Shown: positions 27,310 through 36,131 of the stretch, piece by piece
How positions within the stretch are numbered: position 1 is the first letter of the stretch
How the letters are laid out: each line of letters starts with the position of its first letter
DNA from: Flavobacterium xueshanense
GTDB taxonomy: Bacteria; Bacteroidota; Bacteroidia; Flavobacteriales; Flavobacteriaceae
Assembly (NCBI RefSeq): GCF_900112975.1
Contig: NZ_FONQ01000004.1
Span: 124,001-188,000, forward strand
DNA length: 64,000 nucleotides
Direction of reading: 5' to 3'
Translations under genes and position numbers: made by a program
The notes under the pieces: generated by a model
Database searches by the model: none
The model's input: the letters and a program-made list of their open reading frames with translations, nothing else
What the model was told of the DNA's origin: nothing

Positions 27310-27887
27310 TACTGCCCTAATACAACTTTTGGAAAACGAATAATCTTGTCACCTAATTTATATCCTTTTTCAAGAACGTCAACAATTTTACCTTTCATTT
27401 TGTCTGATGGTGCAGGTATTTGAGTAATTGCTTCAGCAAAATCAGCATCAAAAGCGTCTCCAGCCTTTACCTCAACTTGCTCTAATCCCTTAGAAACTAA
27501 AGTGCTTTTTAATTTTTCATGAATGAGCTCCACTCCTTTTGTCAACAATTCATCATCAGATTTGTTTATTTCAACCATAGCTCTGTCAAAATCATCCAAT
27601 ACTGGTAACATCGCTAATAAAACCTCTTGATTAGCCGTTTTGAACAACTCAATACGCTCTTTAGTAGTTCTACGTTTGTAATTTTCGAATTCAGCAAATA
27701 ATCGTAAATATTTATCTTTCTCTTTGGCTAAGTCTTGCGTCAATTGATCTTCTACACTTAATTCCTCAATAATCATTTGCTCCCCATTGGCATTATTTTC
27801 TAATGTCGTCTCATCTAATTCTTGATCGATTTCTGTATTTTCAGTAGTCATAGTACTAGTATTTTTAAAAATATTCTTAAACTTCAT
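27309..27887 (-). CDS. grpE: Nucleotide exchange factor GrpE
   Basis: DnaK nucleotide exchange factor, 192 residues from ATG 27887. It has a Gln/Glu-rich disordered N-terminus (1-60), a long coiled-coil (about 60-125, DLAKEKDKYLRLFAEFENYK) and the C-terminal beta-wing domain (KGYKLGDKIIRFPKVVLG). The upstream in-frame TTG at 27923 is excluded since it lies above the promoter element at 27908-27916. ATG 27851 (MTTENTEIDQ) is another possible start. It precedes dnaJ by 78 bases. Confidence 0.94.
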   Translation of the reverse strand: MKFKNIFKNTSTMTTENTEIDQELDETTLENNANGEQMIIEELSVEDQLTQDLAKEKDKYLRLFAEFENYKRRTTKERIELFKTANQEVLLAMLPVLDDFDRAMVEINKSDDELLTKGVELIHEKLKSTLVSKGLEQVEVKAGDAFDADFAEAITQIPAPSDKMKGKIVDVLEKGYKLGDKIIRFPKVVLGQ

Positions 27888-27907
27888 TTTATTCTTTTTT
27901 TTGGATT

Positions 27908-27916
27908 GCAAAAGTA
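27908..27916 (-). promoter_or_regulatory. -7 element (TACTTTTGC) of grpE-dnaJ
   Basis: Exact TAnnTTTGC on the minus strand, giving a leader of about 18 bases to ATG 27887. No CIRCE inverted repeat is seen. Confidence 0.6.
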
Positions 27917-28054
27917 CTGCCAATTGTTTTAAAATGTCAAATTGTCATCTTTTTATTGAATTTATAAATCATATTCCATTCTACACTCTTTACAACAATT
28001 TTTACTCACTTGAAATTTTAATACAATTTTAAGACTATCTCGAAGTAGTTTACA

Positions 28055-28063
28055 TAAATTTGC
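28055..28063 (+). promoter_or_regulatory. Orphan rightward -7 element (TAAATTTGC)
   Basis: Exact TAnnTTTGC on the plus strand with no plus-strand gene downstream for 2 kb; it is followed about 85 bases later by a strong rightward terminator. Confidence 0.4.
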
Positions 28064-28067
28064 TTTA

Positions 28068-28179
28068 ATAATTTACAGTTATTTTTCTGTAACGAAAAAT
28101 TAGAGATTCCCTTAAAATTATTAATTCACCATTATTTTATATTATGAAAAGCTTCGTTTAGTAGACGAAGCTTTTTTTA
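28068..28179 (+). ncRNA. Candidate small RNA between grpE and hisS
   Basis: The 308-base spacer between grpE and hisS contains a promoter-like element (28055-28063) and a terminator hairpin (28147-28179) in the same direction, predicting a transcript of about 110 bases. It includes a small stem ACAG/CTGT around 28075-28092. No known RNA family was recognised. The only frame in it is a five-codon ORF (MKSFV) overlapping the terminator stem. Confidence 0.3.
28147..28179. terminator. Hairpin terminator between grpE and hisS
   Basis: Stem AAAGCTTCGT/ACGAAGCTTT (28148-28157 with 28165-28174) followed on the plus strand by seven T; on the minus strand, where hisS ends, the T-run is only four. Confidence 0.75.
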
Positions 28180-28195
28180 TGCATGTAAAATAAAA

Positions 28196-29845
28196 CTATA
28201 ATAATGCGTTTTTCAAACCTTCAAAATCCACAGAAGTCTGTTCGCCATTCGCTAAATTTTTAAGCAAAAAGGAATTAGAAGCCATTTCTTGTTCTCCCGC
28301 TGTTACTGCAAAAGGAATTCCTCTTTTATCTGCGTGCTGAAACTGCTTCGCTACTTTCGCATTATCCGGATACATTTCAACTTTTATGCCTGAATTTCTT
28401 AAGTCTTTAATCGCTTTCATCGCATAAAAAGCTTCACTTTCACCATAATTGATAAACAATGCTTTTGAAGTTTCCGTTACAGTGTCCGGAAATAAATTCA
28501 ATTCTTCGACTACCAAATAAATTCGGTCTAATCCAAAAGAAATACCCACTCCGCTCATATTTTTCAATCCAAAAATTCCCGTCAAATCATCATATCTTCC
28601 ACCACCACCGATGGAACCCATTGAAACAGATTTTGGAGGAGCCACTTCAAAAATAGCTCCTGTGTAGTAATTCAAACCTCTGGCCAAGGTTACATCCAAG
28701 TCCAGAATTGCGGTTGACAAACCAAGTTGTGTTACATTATCACAAATAAAACGCAATTCCTCTACCCCTTTCATTCCTTCGTTAGACTCAGCGAGCAAAA
28801 CCGAAAGTTGGTTTATTTTCTCCGAAATGGTTCCCGTGAAATGGAATAACGGTTGTACTTTGGCAATTGCTTCCTCCGAAATTCCTTTCTCCATCATTTC
28901 TTTCTTCACGCCGTCCTCGCCTATTTTGTCGAGTTTGTCCAACGCTACCGTGAAATCTATTAATTTATCGGATGCACCAATCACTTCAGCAATCCCGGAT
29001 AATATTTTTCGGTTATTGATTTTGATAGTTACTTCCTTTAAACCCAAAGCTGAAAAAACAGAATCATATAATTGTACTAATTCTACTTCCTGCCACAATG
29101 ATTTAGAACCTACCACATCCGCATCACATTGAAAAAACTCTCTGAAACGTCCTTTTTGCGGGCGATCCGCTCTCCAAACCGGCTGAATTTGGTATCTTTT
29201 AAATGGAAATTCGATATCATTTTGGTGTTGCACCACATAACGCGCAAACGGAACGGTTAAATCATACCGCAAGGCTTTTTCAGAAATGTAACCAGTCAAA
29301 TACTTATACTTCAATTCATAATAAAAGTCAGCAAAAATGATTTTAACAAAATCATCAAGCTCAGAATCTGATTTTGAAAGCAAATCATCTTTTTTAAGAC
29401 GCTTTAATATAAAATAGAAAACATCATCCAATAATTCTATCTCTGATACTGTTGCGTCTTTAAAAATATATAAATTTTTACTTTTTAAATATGTCGAAAG
29501 ATTCTTTTTATATAGAAAATCGTAATCTTTCATATCAAAAGATTCATTTTTCTTTTTTAAATAATCTTTATGATATAATATAGAAAAGCGGATAAATTCA
29601 ACAAGTGTATCGTTAAATTTAGAAACATATTCTCCAGAATTCAAAATTTTGAAAATCAAGCGATCGCCTTCTTCTCCGTATTTCCCCATTAAGGTTTCGG
29701 AGTTTTCAAATGAAGGGGTTTCTATGGGTTGGAATCCGAATTTCTCGAAATTACTTTTTATAATTTGGATGATATAGTGCCGTTTTGCCACTTCAGTAGG
29801 TGAAAAATCTCTGGTTCCTTTTGGGATGCTCGGTTTTGATGCCAT
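28196..29845 (-). CDS. hisS: Histidyl-tRNA synthetase with an internal insertion
   Basis: Class II synthetase charging tRNA-His. Start is ATG 29845 ([16 protein letters not shown]); the open frame continues upstream to a TTG at 29971 that overlaps repeat A and is rejected. Motif 1 lies around residues 30-60, motif 2 in [34 protein letters not shown] is the histidine-binding A-loop, and the anticodon domain is C-terminal. At 549 residues it is about 90-100 longer than typical Bacteroidota HisRS (about 455). The excess lies between [11 protein letters not shown] and [14 protein letters not shown] (residues about 77-185), where relatives have about 20-30 residues. Confidence 0.95.
   Translation of the reverse strand: MASKPSIPKGTRDFSPTEVAKRHYIIQIIKSNFEKFGFQPIETPSFENSETLMGKYGEEGDRLIFKILNSGEYVSKFNDTLVEFIRFSILYHKDYLKKKNESFDMKDYDFLYKKNLSTYLKSKNLYIFKDATVSEIELLDDVFYFILKRLKKDDLLSKSDSELDDFVKIIFADFYYELKYKYLTGYISEKALRYDLTVPFARYVVQHQNDIEFPFKRYQIQPVWRADRPQKGRFREFFQCDADVVGSKSLWQEVELVQLYDSVFSALGLKEVTIKINNRKILSGIAEVIGASDKLIDFTVALDKLDKIGEDGVKKEMMEKGISEEAIAKVQPLFHFTGTISEKINQLSVLLAESNEGMKGVEELRFICDNVTQLGLSTAILDLDVTLARGLNYYTGAIFEVAPPKSVSMGSIGGGGRYDDLTGIFGLKNMSGVGISFGLDRIYLVVEELNLFPDTVTETSKALFINYGESEAFYAMKAIKDLRNSGIKVEMYPDNAKVAKQFQHADKRGIPFAVTAGEQEMASNSFLLKNLANGEQTSVDFEGLKNALL
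29291..29617 (-). other. Extra segment inside hisS (about 109 codons)
   Basis: Encodes a Lys-, Asp-, Phe- and Tyr-rich, mainly helical segment (for example [18 protein letters not shown] and [17 protein letters not shown]). It is visibly more AT-rich than flanking hisS. No stop codons, direct repeats, inverted repeats or intein splice motifs (no Cys/Ser start or HN-Cys end) are seen. Boundaries are estimated from conserved HisRS sequence. Confidence 0.7.
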
Positions 29846-29971
29846 GGTATAAATATTGGATATTAAATTTAAGATTTCGGAAGTGTTGAAAAAACTCCAA
29901 ATTCTAATTCTTTGCAAATATCTTATTTTTAAAATTATTCTGTTTACAAATTTTGGCATTTTATTACCCAA

Positions 29972-30056
29972 TGCCTAGCCCAGATTAAAGTGGAAATACG
30001 GCAACAAAAAATAATATTGTTTTCTGGCCTGTAAGAGCGACCGCAGGAAGCTCCTT
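29972..30056 (-). repeat. Dispersed repeat family A, copy 3
   Basis: On the minus strand it begins AAGGAGCTTCCTGCGGTCG, has a central ACAGGCCAGAAAACAATATT/TTTTGTTG hairpin region, and ends GTATTTCCACTTTAATCTGGG followed by CTAGGCA. It occupies the 354-base divergent spacer between hisS and the ABC permease; the remaining spacer shows no gene. Confidence 0.75.
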
Positions 30057-30199
30057 TTGGGCAATTGAAAACAAATTATTTTTGCTGCAGGATTATAACG
30101 GAAAGCTGGAAAAAGCTTCAAAAACAAAACGGTCAAATTAAATTAATTTTTAGCTTAAGAAAACTTGTAACAAAAATTGTATTTTCGTGTCAAACTTTC

Positions 30200-31444
30200 A
30201 TGATGTTAAAATTATTCAAAGAAAATATTCGGATTGCATTCGGTTCTATCAGAACGCAATTGTTACGAACGGTTCTTACAGTGATGATTATCGCTATTGG
30301 AATCACGGCATTAGTTAGTATTCTTACGGTTGTTTCAGCGCTGGAAAACACAATTTCCGCCGATTTTGCATCGATGGGAGCCAATACCTTCAACCTAAAA
30401 CAGTATGAAAACACTACAAGAAGACAGGGAAGAGACGAACGAGAAATAATCAATCCTATTATTTCGTATCCTGAAGCCGTGGCTTTCAAGAATAAATACA
30501 GCTATCCATTTACGGAAACCTCTCTTTCTTTTACGGCAACATCAGCTGCGGAAGTAAAATTCGAATCTTCAAAAACAGATCCAGAAAACTCAATCGTGGG
30601 TGTCGACGAATTTTTCATGACCAACTCCGGACTGGAAACGAGTGCCGGCCGTAATTTTACAGGATTTGACATTGATAACAATGCGTATGTGTGTGTTGTA
30701 GGTTCTGATTTTGAGAAAGGACTACTAAAAGACGTGAATCCTATTGATAAGATAATTTCAATTAGAGGCGCTAAGTTTAGGGTTATTGGAGTATTAAAAG
30801 AGAAAGGATCAACTTTTGGAAACAGTCAGGATTTACGAGTTTTGATTCCAATTCAATTAGCCCGTTCCATATTTACAGCGCCAAATATCAACTATACGGT
30901 GAGCGTCATGGTCAGCAAAAAAGAATTACTGGATCAAGCCATTGACAATGCAAACAGCACGATGCGCAGAGTTCGCAAATTAAGTCCCGTGGAAGACAAT
31001 AATTTTGGAATAGTCCGCAGCGATGACTTGATTAATAGAATTTTAGGAATTACACAATATTTGGGTTTAGCATCGTGGCTGATAGGAATTATCACCGTTC
31101 TGGGTTCTTCTATTGCTTTGATGAATATTATGATTGTTTCGGTTACAGAACGTACCAGAGAAATTGGGGTCAGAAAAGCATTGGGAGCGAAAAAAACAAC
31201 CATTGCGATTCAGTTTTTTATAGAAACAATGCTGATTGGTCAGTTTGGCGGATTAGTGGGAATCATTTTTGGAATCCTAATTGGATATGGTATTGCAACT
31301 GCAATGGATTTTGCATTCGTAATTCCGTGGGGCGCTATTATGGCAGCTTTCATCACCAGTTTCATTGTAGCCATCGCTTCAGGATTATATCCCGCTATCA
31401 AAGCCGCTGTACTGGATCCTATTGAAGCGTTGCGATACGAATAG
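30200..31444 (+). CDS. MacB/FtsX-type ABC transporter permease
   Basis: 414 residues from ATG 30200 (MMLKLFKENIRIAFGSI). One N-terminal helix (about 20-45) is followed by a MacB-like periplasmic core domain (about 50-250), then three FtsX-domain helices (about 285-400), with the ERTREIGVRKALGAKK coupling helix. The longer frame back to 30065 overlaps the repeat and adds no recognisable sequence. No ATPase gene is adjacent, so it must use one encoded elsewhere. Relatives export lipoproteins, siderophores or peptides, or act mechanically. Confidence 0.9.
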   Translation: MMLKLFKENIRIAFGSIRTQLLRTVLTVMIIAIGITALVSILTVVSALENTISADFASMGANTFNLKQYENTTRRQGRDEREIINPIISYPEAVAFKNKYSYPFTETSLSFTATSAAEVKFESSKTDPENSIVGVDEFFMTNSGLETSAGRNFTGFDIDNNAYVCVVGSDFEKGLLKDVNPIDKIISIRGAKFRVIGVLKEKGSTFGNSQDLRVLIPIQLARSIFTAPNINYTVSVMVSKKELLDQAIDNANSTMRRVRKLSPVEDNNFGIVRSDDLINRILGITQYLGLASWLIGIITVLGSSIALMNIMIVSVTERTREIGVRKALGAKKTTIAIQFFIETMLIGQFGGLVGIIFGILIGYGIATAMDFAFVIPWGAIMAAFITSFIVAIASGLYPAIKAAVLDPIEALRYE

Positions 31445-31510
31445 TAATCAGCGGTAAACTTCATCGTGGGGACGAAACAGTCACAAGCGGTATTTTCCTA
31501 AAAAGAATTT

Positions 31511-31628
31511 GGGCGTGACCGTATTAAAAAAAGGGGCTGACTAATCATACGAGTTAATTGCCCCTTTTCTTAGTACGGTCGGGTCATCCGCGTTACAAGG
31601 TAACTTGCTCCTACCCCTCACGCAAACC
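31511..31628 (+). repeat. Dispersed repeat family B, copy 1
   Basis: Starts GGGCGTGACC and ends CCCTCACGCAAACC. Inside, GACCGTA pairs with TACGGTC and AAAGGGGC with GCCCCTTT around an AT-rich loop; then GGTCGGGTCATCCGCG. Copy 2 at 59481-59604 shares both ends, GGTCGGG and the following block. The hairpin may also terminate the permease transcript. Confidence 0.7.
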
Positions 31629-31682
31629 ACGTAAAACCAGAACTTTTGCATAAAACATCCAATGTTACATGCGATTTCGTTC

Positions 31683-32549
31683 CTAGAAGTTACAACTGAT
31701 CATCCTGTCATTTCCGTAAATATCTTTTCGTAATTCGATGTTTTTGAACTTCATTCTTTCAAGTAAATCAATCATTTCCTTGCCTAAATACTGATTAATT
31801 TCAAAGTATACCTGGCCATTTTCGGATAGGTTTTTCTGGGACAATTCGGCTATTTTTTTATAAAAAATCAACGCGTCATCATCTTCTACAAAAAGTGCCA
31901 AATGCGGTTCATTATCCAAAACATTTTTCTTGATTTCCTCCTTTTCTAAATTACGAACATAAGGCGGATTAGATACGATAATATCAAATTGTCGCTGTAA
32001 ATCTTCCGTTTCGAGAATGTTTTGATTGAAAAAAGTAACGTTAACGGAATTATTTTCTGCGTTTTTTTTGGCTGTAGCCAGAGCTTTTTCAGAAACATCG
32101 ATGGCAAAAACGTGAGCATTTAAAATATTTTTTGCCAATGAAATAGCGATGCAACCACTTCCCGTTCCAATATCTAAGATACTGATTTTTTGACTTTCGC
32201 CTTTTGATTTTTGACTTCCAATAATCCATTCAACCAATTCTTCCGTTTCGGGTCTTGGAATCAAAACGTTTTCATTGACTTCAAAATCCAATCCATAAAA
32301 ACTGGTTTTTCCTAAAAGATATTGTATCGGAATTTCCTTTTTTAATTGTTCCAAAATAGAATTCCAAACAACAGTTTCCGCTTCCAAAAAAACCAAATCA
32401 GAACGCAACGCTAGGTCGATTCTTTTCAATTGATTTTTTTCTTCTAAAATCAAATAGAAAAAACTCTCGGCTTCTACCGCATCATACAGTGGAGTAAGCG
32501 CGTCAATAAATTGAGTTCTATATTCTTTTATTTTCATTTTATCCGTCAA
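31683..32549 (-). CDS. prmC: Release-factor glutamine methyltransferase PrmC (HemK)
   Basis: Methylates the GGQ glutamine of release factors RF1/RF2. The 288-residue protein has an N-terminal helical domain (1-85), SAM motif I LDIGTGSGCIAISLA (about 123-137) and the catalytic NPPY in IVSNPPYVR. VLIPRPETEELVEW, the family signature preceding motif I, is intact. It lies 42 bases downstream of the GNAT gene on the same strand. Confidence 0.95.
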   Translation of the reverse strand: MTDKMKIKEYRTQFIDALTPLYDAVEAESFFYLILEEKNQLKRIDLALRSDLVFLEAETVVWNSILEQLKKEIPIQYLLGKTSFYGLDFEVNENVLIPRPETEELVEWIIGSQKSKGESQKISILDIGTGSGCIAISLAKNILNAHVFAIDVSEKALATAKKNAENNSVNVTFFNQNILETEDLQRQFDIIVSNPPYVRNLEKEEIKKNVLDNEPHLALFVEDDDALIFYKKIAELSQKNLSENGQVYFEINQYLGKEMIDLLERMKFKNIELRKDIYGNDRMISCNF

Positions 32550-32591
32550 TCGATTCTAAAGAATTAACACTCGCAACTCATTATTCAAAAC

Positions 32592-33077
32592 TTACAAATC
32601 TTTCAACATCCAAACCGGACAACTAACGTGACCAGTGGTTCCCATCGGTGCAGCAATATTTTCAAAACCTGTTTTTTTGTATAATTTTTGTGCGTTTAGC
32701 ATAAATGGCATGGTTTCCAAATAGCATTTTTCGAAACCAAAATTCTTAGCGCTTTGCAAGCAAACTTCCATCATTTCAGTTCCAATTCCTATTCCTCGCG
32801 TTTCAGGCAGAAAATACATTTTTTGGAGTTCGCAAATGGTCTCCGCTTCATTTGCAAGTGGAGCAATTCCTGCAGCACCAACAATCTTACCATTGTTCTC
32901 GACCACGTAATATACTGATTTTGGTTTATTGTACTCTTCATACATGAAGTCCAAATACAGGTCCTCATAAGCCGTCCCAACTTTTGGAATATCCATTTCA
33001 TCAAAAACTGCACGTATCAATTGTGCAACTTCTTGATTGTCTTCTTTATTTATTTTTCTGATGCTATAATTTTCCAT
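32592..33077 (-). CDS. GNAT-family N-acetyltransferase
   Basis: 161-residue acetyl-CoA-dependent acyltransferase. The acetyl-CoA loop is ETRGIGIGTEMM (motif A, R/QxxGxG/A) and motif B lies in GFEKCYLETMP. A TATTTTTGC promoter element lies 24 bases upstream (33101-33109, minus strand), beside the divergent ribD promoter. Acceptor unknown. Confidence 0.88.
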   Translation of the reverse strand: MENYSIRKINKEDNQEVAQLIRAVFDEMDIPKVGTAYEDLYLDFMYEEYNKPKSVYYVVENNGKIVGAAGIAPLANEAETICELQKMYFLPETRGIGIGTEMMEVCLQSAKNFGFEKCYLETMPFMLNAQKLYKKTGFENIAAPMGTTGHVSCPVWMLKDL

Positions 33078-33100
33078 TTTTTAAAAATCTTGTTATACCT

Positions 33101-33109
33101 GCAAAAATA
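33101..33109 (-). promoter_or_regulatory. -7 element (TATTTTTGC) of the GNAT-prmC genes
   Basis: Exact TAnnTTTGC on the minus strand, giving a leader of about 21 bases. Confidence 0.55.
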
Positions 33110-33180
33110 GAAATTGTTTGCTATTATTTTGAAAAGTTTTAAAACAAATCTCGAGGTTTCGGGACTATTCCCAAAATTAC

Positions 33181-33188
33181 TACTTTTG
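33181..33188 (+). promoter_or_regulatory. -7 element (TACTTTTG) directly abutting the ribD start
   Basis: Exact TAnnTTTG ending two bases before ATG 33190. A start point four or five bases later would fall at or beyond the second codon, GTG 33193, suggesting a leaderless mRNA. Confidence 0.5.
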
Positions 33189-33189
33189 T

Positions 33190-34236
33190 ATGGTGAAAAT
33201 ACATGAAAAATACATAAAACGATGCATTGAATTAGCCAAAAATGGCTTAGGAACAACGTATCCAAATCCGTTAGTAGGCAGTGTTATTGTGCATGAAGGC
33301 AAGATTATTGGCGAAGGATGGCATCAAAAAGCAGGAGAGCCGCACGCAGAAGTAAACGCTGTACATTCCGTCAAAGATAAATCTTTGCTGAAAAAAGCGA
33401 CAATTTACGTTAGTCTGGAACCGTGCAGTCATTTTGGCAAAACGCCACCTTGTTGCGATTTAATTATCAAAAATAAAATTCCAAATGTGGTTATTGGAAC
33501 TGTGGATCCCAATATAAAAGTAGCCGGAAGCGGAATAAAAAAACTTTTAGAAGCTGGCATTCATGTCACGGTTGGTATACTTGAAGCGGAATGCAACGAA
33601 CTTAACAAAAGATTCTTTACATTACACGAAAAGCAAAGACCCTATATCATCTTGAAATGGGCTGAAAGCCAAGATGGTTTTATTGCGCCTATTGAAAAAT
33701 CAGAAAAGAAACCCGTTTGGATTACCAATGCGTATTCAAGGCAATTAGTTCACAAATGGCGCACTGAAGAGCAAGCTATTCTAGTGGGAACACAAACAGT
33801 CATTGACGACAATCCCAAACTAAATGCACGCGATTGGTATGGAAACAATCCGATTCGGGTGGTAGTAGACCAAAATAATCGAATTCCAAAAAATAGTCAT
33901 ATTCTTGATAATCAAGTTAAAACTATTTTATTTTCCGGATTTAAAACGTCTCTTGAAAAAGAAAATAGTATATTTGAGATAATCGATTTTAAAAAAAACA
34001 TTATAGAACAAATCGTTCAATCATTGTATCAAAATCAAATTCAATCCGTTATTATTGAAGGCGGAAGACAAACTCTACAAACTTTTATCGATGCCAATCT
34101 TTGGGATGAAACAAGAATATTTGTTGGAAACATGCAATTTAAAAATGGAATCAAAGCGCCCATTCTTGCTAAAAAACAATGTGAGAAACATTGCATAGGC
34201 ACAGACGAACTCATAATTTTTAGAAACCATGATTAA
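33190..34236 (+). CDS. ribD: Bifunctional riboflavin biosynthesis protein RibD
   Basis: Catalyses deamination and then reduction of the GTP-cyclohydrolase II product in riboflavin synthesis. The N-terminal deaminase (1-145) has zinc motif H52AE54 and P-C79 ... C88 (EPCSHFGKTPPC); the reductase (about 150-348) starts RPYIILKWAESQDG. 348 residues is normal. ATG 33190 is almost inside the promoter motif; GTG 33193 would be the start of a leaderless message. It overlaps the following HAD gene by eight bases. Confidence 0.94.
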   Translation: MVKIHEKYIKRCIELAKNGLGTTYPNPLVGSVIVHEGKIIGEGWHQKAGEPHAEVNAVHSVKDKSLLKKATIYVSLEPCSHFGKTPPCCDLIIKNKIPNVVIGTVDPNIKVAGSGIKKLLEAGIHVTVGILEAECNELNKRFFTLHEKQRPYIILKWAESQDGFIAPIEKSEKKPVWITNAYSRQLVHKWRTEEQAILVGTQTVIDDNPKLNARDWYGNNPIRVVVDQNNRIPKNSHILDNQVKTILFSGFKTSLEKENSIFEIIDFKKNIIEQIVQSLYQNQIQSVIIEGGRQTLQTFIDANLWDETRIFVGNMQFKNGIKAPILAKKQCEKHCIGTDELIIFRNHD

Positions 34237-34831
34237 TACTATCATTTTTGATTTTGGCGATATTTTTATCAATTTAGATAAGCAATCCACTATTACTTCT
34301 TTTGAAAAATTAGGCTTAAAGGAATGGAATGACGATTTAGACCAACTGAATGCACAGTTTGAAACAGGTAGAATTTCCCGTGAAAATTTTCTTTTTGGCA
34401 TTCAAAAACATATTCCTAATGCCAGCATAGAAGATATTTTGGCAGCATGGAATGCCACTTTGCTTGACTTCCCGCTATATCGTTTGGAATTCTTGCAGAT
34501 GCTTTCCCAAAAATACCGCTTGTTTCTTTTATCCAATACAGACGCCATTCATATTGAAACTTTTGAACAAGCGAGCGGTGTTTCATTTTACAGAGATTTT
34601 TATCAATGTTTCGAAAAAGTTTATTTCTCATTTGAGCTCGGTCTGAGAAAACCAAACCCTGAAATTTTCAATCATTTGATAAGCAACCATGAATTAGCTC
34701 CAAAACGAACGTTATTTATAGATGACAAAAAAGAAAATACAGATGCCGCATTCGCTTTGGGATTTGAAGTTTGGAATTTAGAAGTCGGGAAAGAAGATGT
34801 CATTCATTTATTGGACAAAAAAATAATTTGA
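34229..34831 (+). CDS. HAD-family hydrolase (YihX-like)
   Basis: 200-residue phosphatase-like protein. Motif I FDFGDIF contains the nucleophile Asp; the usual second Asp is replaced, as in YihX-type and epoxide-hydrolase-like HADs. Cap helices span about 15-85, LLSNTDAIH is motif II, a Lys lies in RKPNPEIF and the motif IV pair is in FIDDKKENTDAA. Overlap with ribD suggests coupling. A role as the missing phosphatase of riboflavin synthesis is an attractive guess from position only; sugar-phosphate phosphatase is equally possible. Confidence 0.88.
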   Translation: MINTIIFDFGDIFINLDKQSTITSFEKLGLKEWNDDLDQLNAQFETGRISRENFLFGIQKHIPNASIEDILAAWNATLLDFPLYRLEFLQMLSQKYRLFLLSNTDAIHIETFEQASGVSFYRDFYQCFEKVYFSFELGLRKPNPEIFNHLISNHELAPKRTLFIDDKKENTDAAFALGFEVWNLEVGKEDVIHLLDKKII

Positions 34832-34889
34832 CAGCAGCAACTCAACGACCAAACGACAATAACATTTTAACTCCCTTTTCTAATTCAAT

Positions 34890-35513
34890 TTGAAAGATAC
34901 TTACAATACTATTGAGATTGCCCCAAACGAACTGCTGTTCAAAGAAAAAAACAGTAAATTCTTCGGTAATGCTTATCCTATTGAGTCGGAGGAAGAAGTA
35001 AAACCGCTCATCGATATTTTGCGAAAACAACATCCCAATGCAGGCCATTTTTGTTATGCCTATCAAATAGGAACTGATGCTTTTTCGTATCGTGCAAATG
35101 ATGACGGAGAACCCAGTAACAGTGCCGGAATGCCGATTTACGGACAAATCCAATCCTTTTCAGTAACAAATGTTTTACTAGTTGTAGTTAGGGTTTTTGG
35201 AGGCGTAAAATTAGGCGTTGGTGGATTGATTTCTGCCTACAAAACCACGGCGCAGATGGTTCTTGAAAGCTGCGAAATTGTTGAAAAAACCATAGATATC
35301 CATTTTAGCATCACTTTTGATTACCAAAACATGAACAAAGTAATGCGGGTAATTAAGGAAAAAAAGTTGGAAATGGTATCCCAAAAAATGGAGATAAATG
35401 AAATCACCACGCTTCCTATTGGAAAAATTGAACTAAAAACACGAAAAAAAAATGCCGAAATGATATTCGACATTTTTAATTCGATGTTTGAAATTAAAAT
35501 AAATCGACTATAA
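34890..35513 (+). CDS. YigZ/IMPACT-family protein
   Basis: 207-residue cytoplasmic protein. The N-terminal IMPACT/UPF0029 domain (about 1-120) carries DDGEPSNSAGMPIYGQI and RVFGGVKLGVGGLISAYK, the two hallmark stretches. A ferredoxin-like C-terminal domain (about 140-205) completes the YigZ layout. The start is TTG 34890; no ATG is available nearby. Biochemical role is not established for this family. Confidence 0.9.
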   Translation: MKDTYNTIEIAPNELLFKEKNSKFFGNAYPIESEEEVKPLIDILRKQHPNAGHFCYAYQIGTDAFSYRANDDGEPSNSAGMPIYGQIQSFSVTNVLLVVVRVFGGVKLGVGGLISAYKTTAQMVLESCEIVEKTIDIHFSITFDYQNMNKVMRVIKEKKLEMVSQKMEINEITTLPIGKIELKTRKKNAEMIFDIFNSMFEIKINRL

Positions 35514-35542
35514 TTTCGCTATGAAATTGCTTCTTTTGTAAT

Positions 35543-35947
35543 TTATTCCATTGTTTTTAACAATTTTAAAATATAATCCGGCGGAGCTGTTGGACGACCT
35601 GTTTTTAGGGATACAAAAACCAAAATAAACTGGGCAGTTGTTAATAACTCACCAGATTCATTGTAAATAGCACAATCAAATTCTATCTTCACCGAACTCT
35701 GACTTTTGAAAACCGTATGAACCTTTAACAACTCATCATACCGAGCTGATTTTTTATAATTTATATTCATCGAAACGATGGGTAGCGCTATACCACTTTC
35801 TTCCATACTTTTATACGAGATCCCTTTGTTTCTAAGCCATTCAACCCTTCCTATTTCAAAATATGGAATATAATTCCCATGGTACACAACCCCCATTTGG
35901 TCGGTTTCTGAGTAACGAACCCTAACTTCTATTTGATGATCTTTCAT
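35543..35947 (-). CDS. Hotdog-fold acyl-CoA thioesterase (YbgC/4HBT family)
   Basis: 134 residues with RYSETDQMGVVYHGNYIPYFE, which includes the catalytic Asp of the DxxGHVxH-like region written DQMGVVYHGNY. RVEWLRNKG and a C-terminal strand follow. Members hydrolyse acyl-CoA or acyl-ACP. It is a single gene running towards the dnaA promoter region from the left. Confidence 0.9.
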   Translation of the reverse strand: MKDHQIEVRVRYSETDQMGVVYHGNYIPYFEIGRVEWLRNKGISYKSMEESGIALPIVSMNINYKKSARYDELLKVHTVFKSQSSVKIEFDCAIYNESGELLTTAQFILVFVSLKTGRPTAPPDYILKLLKTME

Positions 35948-36131
35948 TTATTATGTATTAAAAATTTAAATTTTAAACAACGCCTTACAACAATAATTCG
36001 TGAAATTATTACCCTATATATTTTTTTTTACAAAAATTTGTTCACATATTTGTTATCCCGATAATCAATTACAAAACACCTTTTTTTTAGTAAGATAACA
36101 ATTACCAATTAAAAACAATTTAACAGAATAT

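Noticed and set aside
29291..29617. Intein in hisS
   Set aside because: No Cys/Ser start residue, no HN-Cys end, and no splicing-block motifs; length about 109 is too short for a standard intein.
35948..36131. Possible oriC upstream of dnaA
   Set aside because: Only one weak DnaA-box-like sequence (TTATCCCGA) was seen, with no cluster or clear unwinding element. GC-skew analysis of the whole chromosome would be decisive.
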